Source: an uncultured bacterium (GTDB taxonomy: Bacteria > Bacillota > Clostridia > Oscillospirales > Oscillospiraceae). From it: a stretch of 31,901 bases of DNA. The stretch spans positions 1 to 31,901 of the forward strand of contig CANASS010000023.1 of the NCBI GenBank assembly GCA_947364395.1, in the 5' to 3' direction. The notes under the pieces are model-generated. The model did not search any database. It was given only the letters and a program-made list of their open reading frames with translations, and was not told where the DNA came from. Below are positions 15,243 to 22,940 of the stretch, one piece after another; within the stretch, counting starts at the first letter, position 1; every line of letters begins with the position of its first letter. The position numbers were made by a program, and so were the translations under genes.

Positions 15243-15249
15243 AGGACCG

Positions 15250-15256
15250 CTCCTCT
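15250..15256 (-). promoter_or_regulatory. Ribosome binding site that sets the FtsA-like start
   Basis: AGAGGAG on the reverse strand lies 7 bases before ATG 15242 and decides between it and the upstream in-frame GTG at 15269. Confidence 0.85.
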
Positions 15257-15269
15257 CTTGCTTGGTCAC

Positions 15270-15310
15270 AAAAACTGCCAGGGGACGGCATGACTGCCGC
15301 CCCCTGGCAG
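15270..15310 (-). terminator. Intrinsic terminator after the chemoreceptor gene
   Basis: On the reverse strand, 15310-15295 pairs with 15290-15275 (16 positions, one mismatch) around a 4-base loop, followed by five T (15274-15270). It stands between the chemoreceptor and the FtsA-like gene. Only 27 bases separate its T-run from the next start codon, so it may act as an attenuator as well as a terminator. Confidence 0.85.
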
Positions 15311-15323
15311 CCTGTTGATTTGC

Positions 15324-17126
15324 TTAGTACTTGCTGAATACGCTGGAGGCAGAGGCGCCGGGCGCGGCGTCGTAGCTATCGTCATAGGAGGAAGAGACGC
15401 TGGAAGCGGCGGCGCTGTAGGCGGGCTGGGGCTTGGGCATGAAGCCGTCCTGGCGCAGCTTGAAGCGGCTGAGCAGCTCCTTCATCAGCGCGGCCTGGCT
15501 GGACAGCTCCTCGCTGGCGGCGGCGGACTCCTCGCTGGTGGCGGAGTTGGTCTGCACCACAGAGCTGATCTGGTCGATGCCCTCGGTCACCTGGGCGATG
15601 GCCTCGGACTCCTCCTCGGCGGCCTTAGCGATCTGCTGGACGGAGATCATCACCAGACCGGCGCGCTCGTTGGTGGCCTGGAGGGCGGCGGACACCTTCT
15701 GCACGATCTCGCTGCCCTCCTTGACGGACACGATGGAGTGGTCAATGAGCTCCTTGGTGGCCTTGGCGGCCTCATCGGACTTGGCGGACAGGTTGCGCAC
15801 CTCGTCGGCCACCACGGCGAAGCCCTTGCCGGCGGAACCGGCCCGGGCGGCCTCCACAGCGGCGTTCAGGGCCAGAATGTTGGTCTGGAAGGCGATGTTT
15901 TCAATGGTGGCGATGATTTTGCCGATCTCGGCGGAGGAGTCGGAGATCTTGGCCATGGCCTCCACCATCTGCTGCATGTAGTCGGAGCTCTCGTTCAGGC
16001 AGCCGCTGGCGTCGGTGGCGTGAGACATGGCCTGCTCGCTGCTCTGGGCGTTCTGGCGGGAGTTGTTGGCGATCTCGGCGATGGTGGCGGACAGCTCTTC
16101 CACGGCGCTGGCCTGCTCGGTAGCGCCTTGGGCCAGGGACTGGGCGCCGGTGGACACCTGCTCGGCGCCGGCGGATACCTGCTCGGCGCTCTGGTTGATC
16201 TGGGACAGGGCGTCGGTCAGGCTGCCGTTGATGGCCCGCACGGAGGTGAGGATGCTGTTCAGGGAGCCCACATACATGTTGGCGTCCTTGGTGCGCACGT
16301 CGAAGTTGCCGTTGCCCATTTCCTCCAGCAGGTGGCAGGTGTCGCTGATGACTTCACCCAGCACATTTTGGCTGGTACGCAGGGCGTCGCACATATCGCC
16401 CAGCTCGCTGGTGCTGTGATAGTCCACAGGGATGTCCAGCTTGCCCTGGCTGAAGCCGCTGAGGGCCACATGGACCTGCTCGGCGGGCACTACGATGCTT
16501 CTGATGATGATGAGGGCGATCCGCATCACGATGATGGTGGCGATGACCATCACGGCCAGGATCACGCCAATGGCGATGCTGGAGGTCAGGTCCTGGCGGC
16601 TGATGATATCCGCCTGTGCCTGCTGGAGGGTGGAGGCCAGGATGTCGCCCTTCTCAGCGGCCTCCTTCAGTCTGGGAGAGCAGTCGCTGGCGATCATGGC
16701 GGCGGCCTGGGTGCGGCTCTCGGCGGTATTTTCCCGGGCCACATTGACAATCTTTTCGGCCTCGACTTCCCAGGCCTCCACAGTGTCCACGAAAGCGTTC
16801 AGCTCAGTCTTGTTCTCCAGAGGATAGATCTTTTCCAGTTCCTCCAGGCGCTGCTTCAGCTCGGCCACTTTGTCGGCGGTGGTGTCCAGGTTGGAGAGGT
16901 CTCCGCCCAGCACCGCGTCGCGCAGGCTGCGCCCGGCGATGTTGTAGTCAACGCGACATTCAAATACGATGCTGTTTGCGCCGACGTAATCGTCGAGGAT
17001 GGCGCTGTACTGGCCCTTCTGCATAGTCATCAGCACGATGGACGCGATGATGATGGCCAGGGAGACAATGATAGTGACCCCGAATCCCAGAATCAGGCTT
17101 TTCTTGATCTTCATGTTCTTGATCAT
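15324..17126 (-). CDS. Methyl-accepting chemotaxis protein
   Basis: A 600-residue transmembrane chemoreceptor. Residues 10-33 and about 182-209 are membrane helices; between them is an all-helical extracellular sensor domain of about 145 residues (four-helix-bundle type), with no ligand that can be named. A HAMP domain follows (about 210-262), and a second HAMP-like segment at about 262-305 (LLEEMGNGNFDVRTKD). The signalling domain has the conserved hairpin tip from IENIAFQTNILALNAAVEAA (408-427) to KGFAVVADEVRNLS (434-447), which binds CheA and CheW. The tail (about 550-600) is a flexible Ser/Ala/Tyr-rich segment without a CheR-tethering pentapeptide. The start has an AGGAGGAAGAG site. The upstream neighbour is an FtsE-like ATPase gene (35-base gap); a terminator follows. 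Confidence 0.95.
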   Translation of the reverse strand: MIKNMKIKKSLILGFGVTIIVSLAIIIASIVLMTMQKGQYSAILDDYVGANSIVFECRVDYNIAGRSLRDAVLGGDLSNLDTTADKVAELKQRLEELEKIYPLENKTELNAFVDTVEAWEVEAEKIVNVARENTAESRTQAAAMIASDCSPRLKEAAEKGDILASTLQQAQADIISRQDLTSSIAIGVILAVMVIATIIVMRIALIIIRSIVVPAEQVHVALSGFSQGKLDIPVDYHSTSELGDMCDALRTSQNVLGEVISDTCHLLEEMGNGNFDVRTKDANMYVGSLNSILTSVRAINGSLTDALSQINQSAEQVSAGAEQVSTGAQSLAQGATEQASAVEELSATIAEIANNSRQNAQSSEQAMSHATDASGCLNESSDYMQQMVEAMAKISDSSAEIGKIIATIENIAFQTNILALNAAVEAARAGSAGKGFAVVADEVRNLSAKSDEAAKATKELIDHSIVSVKEGSEIVQKVSAALQATNERAGLVMISVQQIAKAAEEESEAIAQVTEGIDQISSVVQTNSATSEESAAASEELSSQAALMKELLSRFKLRQDGFMPKPQPAYSAAASSVSSSYDDSYDAAPGASASSVFSKY

Positions 17127-17161
17127 GGACTCTTCCTCCTAAATTTCTTGACTGTGGATTT

Positions 17162-17938
17162 TTATATGAAATCGGTTTTGAGCTTGGTCAAGACCAGGGG
17201 TTTCCTGTCTCGCTCCAGCACATCGCCGTATTTTCCCTTCTCCTCGTCGGTAACCACACGGCCCGCCGACATGGTGATAACCCGGCGGCGGAGAATGTTC
17301 ACATACTGGCTGTCATGGGTGGCCATGATAACCGTGGTGCCCCGGCGGTTTACGTCGTTGAGCAGGTGCAGGGTGTCCCAGATGCAGTCGTCGTCCAGAT
17401 TGGCGGTGATTTCATCCAGGATGAGAATGGGCGGGCTTCCGATAAGGGCCCGGGCCAGCTCCACCCGGCGGCACTCTCCAATGGACAGCTCCACGGGATA
17501 CTTGGGCTCCACGCCCCGCATCCCCACCAAGCCCAGCACCTTCTTGATCCGTATGTCCATCACCTTGGGGCTCTCCCGGCCGTTGGCGATCTGTGTGGCC
17601 AGGAGCAGGTTCTCCCCGATGGTCTTTTTGCGGATCAGGGTGGGGTCCTGCCAGATCTTCCCAAACATCACCGAGGCCCGGTTGCGGCTGAGCAGCAGCG
17701 CCCGGTTCAGATCCCGGTCCCCCAGGAACACCCGGCCCGAGGAGGGCTTGGCCTCGCCGGTAATCAAGCGCAGAAGGGTGCTCTTTCCCGCGCCGCTGCC
17801 CCCCACCAGAAAGACAAATTCCCCCTGGTGGATGGTCAGCTCCACGTTTTCCACTCCCATGTTCTGGTGGATGGGACCCTTTCGCCGCCGTTTGGGCTTA
17901 TAGAATTTTGAAACGTGGTCCAAATGTATGGTGGGCAT
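17162..17938 (-). CDS. FtsE-like ABC transporter ATP-binding protein
   Basis: A 258-residue ABC ATPase. Motifs: Walker A GGSGAGKS (46-53), Q-loop Gln97 in KIWQDPTL, signature LSIGE (151-155, third position Ile where Gly is usual), Walker B ILILDE (171-176) and switch His208 in ATHDS. The overall pattern, with the GKIWQDPTLIRKKTIGENL segment, is closest to FtsE, which works with FtsX to activate peptidoglycan hydrolases at the division site. No FtsX or other permease lies in the window: the next gene is a chemoreceptor. Residues 11-30 hold an unusual basic insert (KFYKPKRRRKGPIHQN). The start at 17938 is supported by AGGAG 6 bases upstream; the ATG at 17959 has no site. The partner and function are uncertain; FtsE-like is a family call. 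Confidence 0.85.
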   Translation of the reverse strand: MPTIHLDHVSKFYKPKRRRKGPIHQNMGVENVELTIHQGEFVFLVGGSGAGKSTLLRLITGEAKPSSGRVFLGDRDLNRALLLSRNRASVMFGKIWQDPTLIRKKTIGENLLLATQIANGRESPKVMDIRIKKVLGLVGMRGVEPKYPVELSIGECRRVELARALIGSPPILILDEITANLDDDCIWDTLHLLNDVNRRGTTVIMATHDSQYVNILRRRVITMSAGRVVTDEEKGKYGDVLERDRKPLVLTKLKTDFI

Positions 17939-17944
17939 AGACGT

Positions 17945-17949
17945 CTCCT
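17945..17949 (-). promoter_or_regulatory. Ribosome binding site that sets the FtsE-like start
   Basis: AGGAG on the reverse strand lies 6 bases before ATG 17938, favouring it over the upstream ATG at 17959, which has no site. Confidence 0.8.
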
Positions 17950-17989
17950 GACTCTGCATGTGGAATGATTGGAACCAAATTTCTTTCCA

Positions 17990-18017
17990 TTGAAAAAGAC
18001 GTTTTTTCTGTTATAAT
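17990..18017 (+). promoter_or_regulatory. Sigma-A promoter of the C39-like peptidase gene
   Basis: TTGAAA (17990-17995) and a perfect TATAAT (18012-18017) are separated by 16 bases. It stands 33 bases before the GTG start, in an AT-rich stretch of an otherwise GC-rich window, and is the best housekeeping promoter in the region. Confidence 0.88.
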
Positions 18018-18049
18018 AGAAGTCAAATCCAAAGAGGGGAGGTGGGCAG

Positions 18050-18997
18050 GTGAAGCCAAACAAGGGGTCCGGCCGTTTGGCGCGCAACATCATCTTGGTG
18101 GTGCTGCTGGCGGTGCTATGTATCGGCGGAGTGGAGCTGGCCGCCTGCCGCCACTTTGCCCCGGACACCTATGAGCGCATCGTGGCCCCCGTCCGCTATG
18201 CCGCCGCCGTGACGGTTGACGCGGGAAAAGCGGCGCTGGACGCTGCCGGACGGTTTTGCGTGGGGGCCGCCAACAAAGCCGTGGAGGGCCTGAACTGGAC
18301 CGGGCGGCAGATGCTGGCGCTGGGGAACTGGGCCGCGGATGCCTGGGTGGATCTGACGGAGGGCCCCATGCTGTCTATACCGGAGGTGACGCCGGAGCCG
18401 GATGATATCTCACCCAGCGACCCGCCCGTCACCCAGGTGCTGGAGGCATCCGGGAAACAGCTGCTCACCGGCGGGCTGTGGGACGTGGTCTACTACTGCC
18501 AGTCCGACGAACAGTGGGCTAATCAGCTCTACGGCACAGATCCCATCGGCCCCTACGGCTGCGGTCCCACGGCCATGGCCATCGCGGTGGCCACCATGAC
18601 GGACACGGACACCGATCCGGCAAAAATGGCCGCCTGGGCGGCGGACCATGGATATTGGGCCCGGCGGAGCGGTTCCTATCACTCCATCGTCCGGGGGACA
18701 GCCCAAGGCTTTGGGCTGGAGGTCCAGGCGGTGACCGAGCGGACCCCGGAAAGGCTGCGGGACATTCTGAGCTCCGGCGGGATGGTGGTGGCCCTCATGG
18801 GCCGGGGCCACTTCACCGACGGCGGGCACTTTATCGTCCTGCGGGGGACCACCCTCGCCGGGGAGATTCTGGTGGCCGACCCCAACAGCCTGGAGCGGAG
18901 CTTGCAGGCATGGGACCCTCAGCTGATTCTGGACGAGCTGTCCTCCGCCCGGGACAACGGCGCACCCCTGTGGGCCATCTACACGCCCGGTACATAA
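18050..18997 (+). CDS. Membrane-anchored C39-like peptidase
   Basis: A 315-residue protein with a basic N-terminus, one membrane helix (about 13-33) and a C39-type papain-like domain (about 145-312). The catalytic residues are visible: Cys171 in YGCGPTAM, His260 in DGGHFIVL and Asp277 in VADPNS. The segment between anchor and domain (35-140) is Ala-rich and may be a stalk. No Cys-rich or ABC domain is present, so it is not a bacteriocin-processing transporter; it belongs to the stand-alone C39-like group whose substrates are often unknown. The Cys-Gly-Pro-Thr motif suggests a surface hydrolase that trims a peptide or cell-wall bond. The GTG start is supported by GGGGAGGTG. It is transcribed alone from its own promoter and divergently from the FtsE-like operon. 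Confidence 0.85.
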   Translation: MKPNKGSGRLARNIILVVLLAVLCIGGVELAACRHFAPDTYERIVAPVRYAAAVTVDAGKAALDAAGRFCVGAANKAVEGLNWTGRQMLALGNWAADAWVDLTEGPMLSIPEVTPEPDDISPSDPPVTQVLEASGKQLLTGGLWDVVYYCQSDEQWANQLYGTDPIGPYGCGPTAMAIAVATMTDTDTDPAKMAAWAADHGYWARRSGSYHSIVRGTAQGFGLEVQAVTERTPERLRDILSSGGMVVALMGRGHFTDGGHFIVLRGTTLAGEILVADPNSLERSLQAWDPQLILDELSSARDNGAPLWAIYTPGT

Positions 18998-19014
18998 ACC
19001 GCTCTCGCTCGTGG

Positions 19015-19050
19015 AATATCGGCCCGGTGGATCACCGGGCCGATATTTTG
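19015..19050. terminator. Bidirectional terminator between C39-like and FliT-like genes
   Basis: A perfect 15-bp stem, 19015-19029 with 19033-19047, around the 3-base loop GAT, with TTTT on the + strand and weaker sequence on the -. It lies between two convergent genes. The hairpin contains GCCGATAT on each strand by symmetry, which is not taken as a promoter. Confidence 0.85.
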
Positions 19051-19062
19051 TTGATTTGCGCC

Positions 19063-19461
19063 CTATTGGTAGGCTGAATTTTCCCGGGCCATCCGCTGGT
19101 TCAGCGCCTTGTCCAGCTCCATAATCTGCTTGAGGCGGCGGTTGTTGGAGGCCACCTGTTCGCAGAGCGCTGCCTGGAATTGCTGGCTGGGGTCGGCGGC
19201 GGGGCCCGCGTTGAGCATGGCGGCCAGCTGGCGGGCGGTATCCCGGTTGGGCAGGGCCTCAAGCTGGTCCCGCAGGGCCTGGTCGGCGGCCTGGAGCTTG
19301 CCCAAGGGCTCCTCCCGCATGGCGATGAGCATTTGAGCGCTCACCTGGTCGTTTCGGTCGATGGCCTGGCCCAGCTGCTGGGTCAGGTCCCACAGCTCGT
19401 TGAGCAGGTTGCCGGTGCGCTTCATCTGCACCAGGGCGTCCATCACGGTCTTCTCGTCCAT
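19063..19461 (-). CDS. FliT-like flagellar chaperone (probable)
   Basis: A 132-residue all-helical protein directly downstream of fliS (2-base gap), the position where fliT stands in many flagellar operons. It has the helix-rich pattern MDALVQMKRTGNLLNELWDLTQQLGQAIDRNDQ (split across residues 7-39) and a C-terminal RRLKQIMELDKALNQRMA. No motif is diagnostic, so the FliT assignment rests on length, helical content and context. FliT would bind FliD (19912-22755, same operon) and present it to the export gate. It could also be a general FlgN-type chaperone. The operon ends here with a terminator. Confidence 0.6.
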   Translation of the reverse strand: MDEKTVMDALVQMKRTGNLLNELWDLTQQLGQAIDRNDQVSAQMLIAMREEPLGKLQAADQALRDQLEALPNRDTARQLAAMLNAGPAADPSQQFQAALCEQVASNNRRLKQIMELDKALNQRMARENSAYQ

Positions 19462-19463
19462 GC

Positions 19464-19883
19464 TCAGCCCCCGCCCTCCTGCTGCCGGGCCAAGGCGGCC
19501 AGCTGCTGGTCGGCGTTTTTGTTGGCCTCCCGGAAGGTGTCCCGCAGTTCGCTCACCATGACCCTGACCCGTTCCAGCTCATCCTTGTTGCGGCCCGCCT
19601 TCACACGGTTCAGCTCGAAGCTGAAGTAGTCGTAAAGCCGGTTCAAGTTCCTGCTGATGGGGTACTGCATATCCAGGGTGTCGTCCAAGTAGCGGACGAT
19701 GTCCAGGCAGCGGTCCACGCTGGCCTCGAACAGGGGGTAGTCCGCCTTGTTCAGGGCCAAGCCCGCCCGGACCAGCCGCTTCACCAGCTCGTCATACAGC
19801 AGAAGCAGCAGCTCTCCGGGGGACATCTCGTTGATGCCCTGTTCTTTATAGCCCTGGTACCCCTGGTAGCCTTTGAAATCCAT
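19464..19883 (-). CDS. fliS: Flagellin export chaperone FliS
   Basis: FliS wraps flagellin in the cytoplasm and prevents premature polymerisation before export. The 139-residue protein has the family core MSPGELLLLLYDELVKRLVRA (about 20-40, split here as a helix), the second helix KADYPLFEASVDRCLDIVRYL, and a Tyr-containing N-terminus GYQGYQGYKEQ. The start follows AAGGAG. It is placed between fliD (28-base gap) and the FliT-like gene (2-base gap), as in most Firmicute filament-cap operons. The C-terminal tail QQEGGG is flexible. It is not the same as FlgN at 4261-4740, which handles FlgK/FlgL. Confidence 0.95.
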   Translation of the reverse strand: MDFKGYQGYQGYKEQGINEMSPGELLLLLYDELVKRLVRAGLALNKADYPLFEASVDRCLDIVRYLDDTLDMQYPISRNLNRLYDYFSFELNRVKAGRNKDELERVRVMVSELRDTFREANKNADQQLAALARQQEGGG

Positions 19884-19911
19884 TCTTGACTCCTTCTTGA
19901 CTTGCGGTAAT

Positions 19912-22755
19912 TTAGTAGCCGCCGCTGCCGCCCATCAGACCGGCCATGGAGGAGGCCTGGGAATTCATCTCGGCGATCAGCTGCTCCAGACGGCTGAACT
20001 GGGTGGTGTAGCGGTCGATCTGCCGGGCCATCTTGTCGGTCCAGCGGTCGATCTGGCTGTCCAGGTTGTCCATCTGGGTTTTCAGGCTGTTGTTGTTCAG
20101 AGAGGTAAATGCCTTGTTGGAGCCGGCCCGCTGGATCAGGATGCCTTTGGGCTCGCCGGTGGTCTTGACGTAGTTGTTCAGGGTGTTCTGCATGTTCTGC
20201 ATCAGCCCGTCGCTGGAGGAGCCGCCCTCCTTGCTCTTGGTGAAGGCGCTCTTCACCTTGTCCGGGTCGCTCTCCAGGGCGGCGCGCAGCTTATCCTCAT
20301 CCAGGCTCAGGGTGGTCATGCCGTTGCTGTAAGCGGTGCCGATGCCGATTTCCCGCAGGGTCTGGCCGTCGGAGCCGCCGGGCTGGATGGAGCTCAGCAG
20401 CTTGCTGTACATGCTGGACAGGTCGGAATCGCCAAACAAGATGCCCTGCTTGGCCTTCTCGTTGTAGGCCTTCAGCTCGCTCTCGCTGTACTGGTCCTCC
20501 TGCTCGGCGGTGAGGGGCTCATACCGCGCGCCGTTGCTCTTCTCGGCGGGCATGGTGGAGTAGGCGTTCTTGATTTCCGTGACCATCTCGTTGTAGTCGT
20601 TGACAAACTCCCGGATGGTTTCCACAATCTTGTCCGTGTCGGTGGAGGTCTCAAAGGTGATGGGCTCCTCCGGCTTGCCGTCCTTGTCCACGCCGGTGGT
20701 GAACTCGCCTTTCACATTGACGGTGAGGCCGTCGATGTCAAAGCTGTTGCTGGAGCGGGTCAGGTTCTCAAACCGCTTGCCGTTGATCTCCACGTCCATG
20801 ATGGCGTCCTGACCGGAGGTATAGTTGACGACGGGCTTGATCTCCCGCTTGTAGGAATCATCCCACTGATCCTTGATGGTGAAATCCTGCTTCGCGCCGC
20901 TTTGGTCGGTCACGGTGAACTGGCCCGTCTTTGCATCGTAGGAGGCCTTCAGGGCGGACCCGCTGTTTTCCTGGATCTGCCTGGCAAAGTCCTCCATGGT
21001 CGTTGACTTATTGACGCTGACATTGACGGCGAACCCGTCAAGCTGGACGGTCATATTTGCGTCTTGGCCTTCCTTCAGCCAGCTAATGCCGAAGTTGTCC
21101 CCAAAATTGTGGTTGACCTCAACGTCGCTGGGGGGACCGAACAGATCCTGGGCCAGCCCCTCGAATTCAATCTTGCCGTTGGCCCCGGTTTCGGTGGCGG
21201 TGAATTTGAACTCGTTGGTCAGCTTGGAGTAGTTCACCTTCACCCCGGCCTCGGCGCTGGAGTTGATGGAGTTCATCAGGCTTTCCAGGGTGGTGCCCTT
21301 GGTGACGTTGATATCCGCGCCGTTGACGGTGAACTTGTACATCTCCTCGCCATCGCTGTTGAGGCGCACGCCGTCTTTGTTCACCCGGTTGCCCTTCTCG
21401 TCCACGTAGTATTTGCCGTTGGAGCTGAGCCGTGCCTCGCCCACGCCCATCAGCTTGTTTTCATCCTTGAAAATGCTGTCGTCCAGCAGGTCGGACAGCT
21501 TCTTGCCGGGGTTGACGAAGTTGGAGTCGCCGCTTTCAAAGCCCAGGGCCTCGACGGCGGAGCCGCCCAGGCTCAGGGTGGAGCCGCTGTCGGTTTTGAA
21601 GGACAGCTTGCCGTCGGTGTGGTCCACCGTGACCTTGTCCTTGCCGAAGGCGTCGTCCAGCTCTTTCTGGAGGGCCTCCTTAAACTGGGTGTTTTTGTCC
21701 TTGTCGGCGTCATAACTGAAGTCAATCTTATTCATGATGTCGGACATATTGATCTTCTTGGTGGTGCCGTTGAAGGTAACGCCCAGCTCCTTGCCGCCGG
21801 ACCACTTGCCGTCGTCGCCCTTGGTGCCGCCCAGATACTCGCTGGTGGAGACCTTTTCGGTGAGCCCGTCGATCCCGGCGAAGCGGATGGAGCTGCTGCC
21901 CTTGTCCGCCCCGGGGATGTCGTCGAACTTGCCGCTGACGCCCTCGATGGAAACCTTGTTGCCGGTGCCCAGCCCGTCCTTGAAGCTGATGGACAGGGTG
22001 AGGGGGTCCACCTCCACCTTGATGGCCTTGTCGGCGGTGGTGGTCTCCTGGAAGCCGTTCTTGGTGTAGCTGTAGGTGATTTCGCCCAGTTTGTTATTGA
22101 TGGCCTGGGCCAGCTTCTCCACGTCGGTGGCGTCCTCCTTCACGTTGCCGTCGGCGTCCAGCACCTCCACCTCGTTCAGGTTCTCCAGCTCGTCGAAGTT
22201 GATGGTAAAGGTGGCGCCGTTGGTGCCGCCGTACTTGAGGGACAGGCTGCCGGACACGGTGCTCACGTCCAGGTCCTTGCCCAGGTCGAACTCCTGGCCG
22301 TCGATGCCGCTGATTTCGCCGTTGTACTTGCCGCCCAGGCCGGACACGGTGTAGGTGGCTGCCGTGGCCAGCTGCTTCACCGCGTTGATCTTGATGTCGC
22401 TGGAGGTCTTGCCGGTGGCGGTGATCTTGTCCTTCCAGGTGCCCTTGACGGTGGTGTTCACCGCCTTGTCGAAAAAGCTGGCGCTGAGCAGGTTGGTCTT
22501 GGAGGAGTAGGAGGTGTACTTGGTGTTGAAGTTCACCGCCTTGTCGATGATGCTGCGGTAGGCCTCCTGCTGCCACTCGATCTTGGTGCGGCGCTTCTGG
22601 AGGTTCTGGATTTTCAGTTTGATGCCGGATACCGCGTTTTCGATCATGGTTTCGGTATCCATGCCGCTGGCCAGGCCGCTGATCACGTTGCGGTTGCCGT
22701 AGATGCTGCTGAGGGAACTGGTGCCCCCACTCATCATGCTGGTAATAGACGCCAT
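19912..22755 (-). CDS. fliD: Filament cap protein FliD, very large
   Basis: FliD (HAP2) forms the filament tip cap and promotes flagellin polymerisation. The N-terminal domain is typical: SGLASGMDTETMIE (about 27-40) and the helix KLKIQNLQKRRTKIEWQQEA. The C-terminal domain is also typical: VETIREFVNDYNEMVTEIKN, PLTAEQEDQYSESELKAYNE, GILFGDSDLSSMYSKLLSS, and a final coiled coil. At 947 residues it is longer than the usual 450-700. The extra material is a chain of beta-rich modules, including at least two that resemble flagellin-hook IN motifs (FTVNGADINVTKGTTLESL and VQLDGFAVNVSVNKSTTMED). The ATG at 22755 is chosen because AAGGAG lies 9 bases upstream; the TTG at 22761 is only 3 bases from it. 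A sigma-D-type promoter sits about 120 bases upstream. Confidence 0.94.
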   Translation of the reverse strand: MASITSMMSGGTSSLSSIYGNRNVISGLASGMDTETMIENAVSGIKLKIQNLQKRRTKIEWQQEAYRSIIDKAVNFNTKYTSYSSKTNLLSASFFDKAVNTTVKGTWKDKITATGKTSSDIKINAVKQLATAATYTVSGLGGKYNGEISGIDGQEFDLGKDLDVSTVSGSLSLKYGGTNGATFTINFDELENLNEVEVLDADGNVKEDATDVEKLAQAINNKLGEITYSYTKNGFQETTTADKAIKVEVDPLTLSISFKDGLGTGNKVSIEGVSGKFDDIPGADKGSSSIRFAGIDGLTEKVSTSEYLGGTKGDDGKWSGGKELGVTFNGTTKKINMSDIMNKIDFSYDADKDKNTQFKEALQKELDDAFGKDKVTVDHTDGKLSFKTDSGSTLSLGGSAVEALGFESGDSNFVNPGKKLSDLLDDSIFKDENKLMGVGEARLSSNGKYYVDEKGNRVNKDGVRLNSDGEEMYKFTVNGADINVTKGTTLESLMNSINSSAEAGVKVNYSKLTNEFKFTATETGANGKIEFEGLAQDLFGPPSDVEVNHNFGDNFGISWLKEGQDANMTVQLDGFAVNVSVNKSTTMEDFARQIQENSGSALKASYDAKTGQFTVTDQSGAKQDFTIKDQWDDSYKREIKPVVNYTSGQDAIMDVEINGKRFENLTRSSNSFDIDGLTVNVKGEFTTGVDKDGKPEEPITFETSTDTDKIVETIREFVNDYNEMVTEIKNAYSTMPAEKSNGARYEPLTAEQEDQYSESELKAYNEKAKQGILFGDSDLSSMYSKLLSSIQPGGSDGQTLREIGIGTAYSNGMTTLSLDEDKLRAALESDPDKVKSAFTKSKEGGSSSDGLMQNMQNTLNNYVKTTGEPKGILIQRAGSNKAFTSLNNNSLKTQMDNLDSQIDRWTDKMARQIDRYTTQFSRLEQLIAEMNSQASSMAGLMGGSGGY

Positions 22756-22764
22756 ATTCAATCG

Positions 22765-22770
22765 CTCCTT
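22765..22770 (-). promoter_or_regulatory. Ribosome binding site that sets the fliD start
   Basis: AAGGAG on the reverse strand lies 9 bases before ATG 22755 and only 3 before TTG 22761, which favours the ATG. Confidence 0.8.
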
Positions 22771-22841
22771 TCCATCGGACGGTCATGTGCGGAATACACC
22801 GCTGGAGGCGGGTCCGCGGGAGAAATTTCTAAAAAATTTTT

Positions 22842-22859
22842 TACAGTTTTTTCACTGTA
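22842..22859. promoter_or_regulatory. Inverted repeat in the fliD / parA-like divergent region
   Basis: TACAGT (22842-22847) and ACTGTA (22854-22859) form a perfect 6-bp dyad around 6 bases. It lies just downstream of the predicted fliD transcription start and upstream of the parA-like gene. It may be an operator or a weak hairpin; no binding protein can be named. Confidence 0.35.
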
Positions 22860-22872
22860 CCTCTGTTCTTTT

Positions 22873-22900
22873 TTATCGACCTGTAGTATATTAAACTTAA
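22873..22900 (-). promoter_or_regulatory. Sigma-D/FliA-type promoter of fliD-fliS-fliT
   Basis: On the reverse strand, TTAAGTTT (22900-22893) matches TAAAGTTT at 7 of 8 positions and GTCGATAA (22880-22873) matches GCCGATAA at 7 of 8, with 12 bases between (canonical 11). This implies a leader of about 110 bases before ATG 22755. A late filament-cap operon is a standard sigma-D target. Confidence 0.75.
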
Positions 22901-22924
22901 GACTTTTCCCCAAGTTTTTGTGAA

Positions 22925-22932
22925 AGGGAGGG
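22925..22932 (+). promoter_or_regulatory. Ribosome binding site of the ParA-like gene (TTG start)
   Basis: AGGGAGGG lies 8 bases before TTG 22941. The in-frame GTG at 22920 lies upstream of this site and has no site of its own, so the TTG is preferred. Confidence 0.75.
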
Positions 22933-22940
22933 AATGTTCC

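Noticed and set aside
15315..17903. An 862-codon open frame on the + strand opposite the chemoreceptor and FtsE-like genes
   Set aside because: It is rich in Gly, His, Leu and Val in the way expected of the antisense strand of GC-rich coding DNA; it has no recognisable motif, and both opposite genes have clear domains.
18050..18997. The C39-like protein as a bacteriocin-processing transporter
   Set aside because: It lacks ABC and multi-span membrane domains, and no small precursor peptide gene is nearby; it fits a stand-alone surface peptidase better.
19016..19046. GCCGATAT, the sigma-D -10 sequence, on both strands between the C39-like and FliT-like genes
   Set aside because: It is part of the perfect 15-bp terminator stem, which makes it appear on both strands by symmetry. 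There is no -35 element at the right distance and no gene start downstream.
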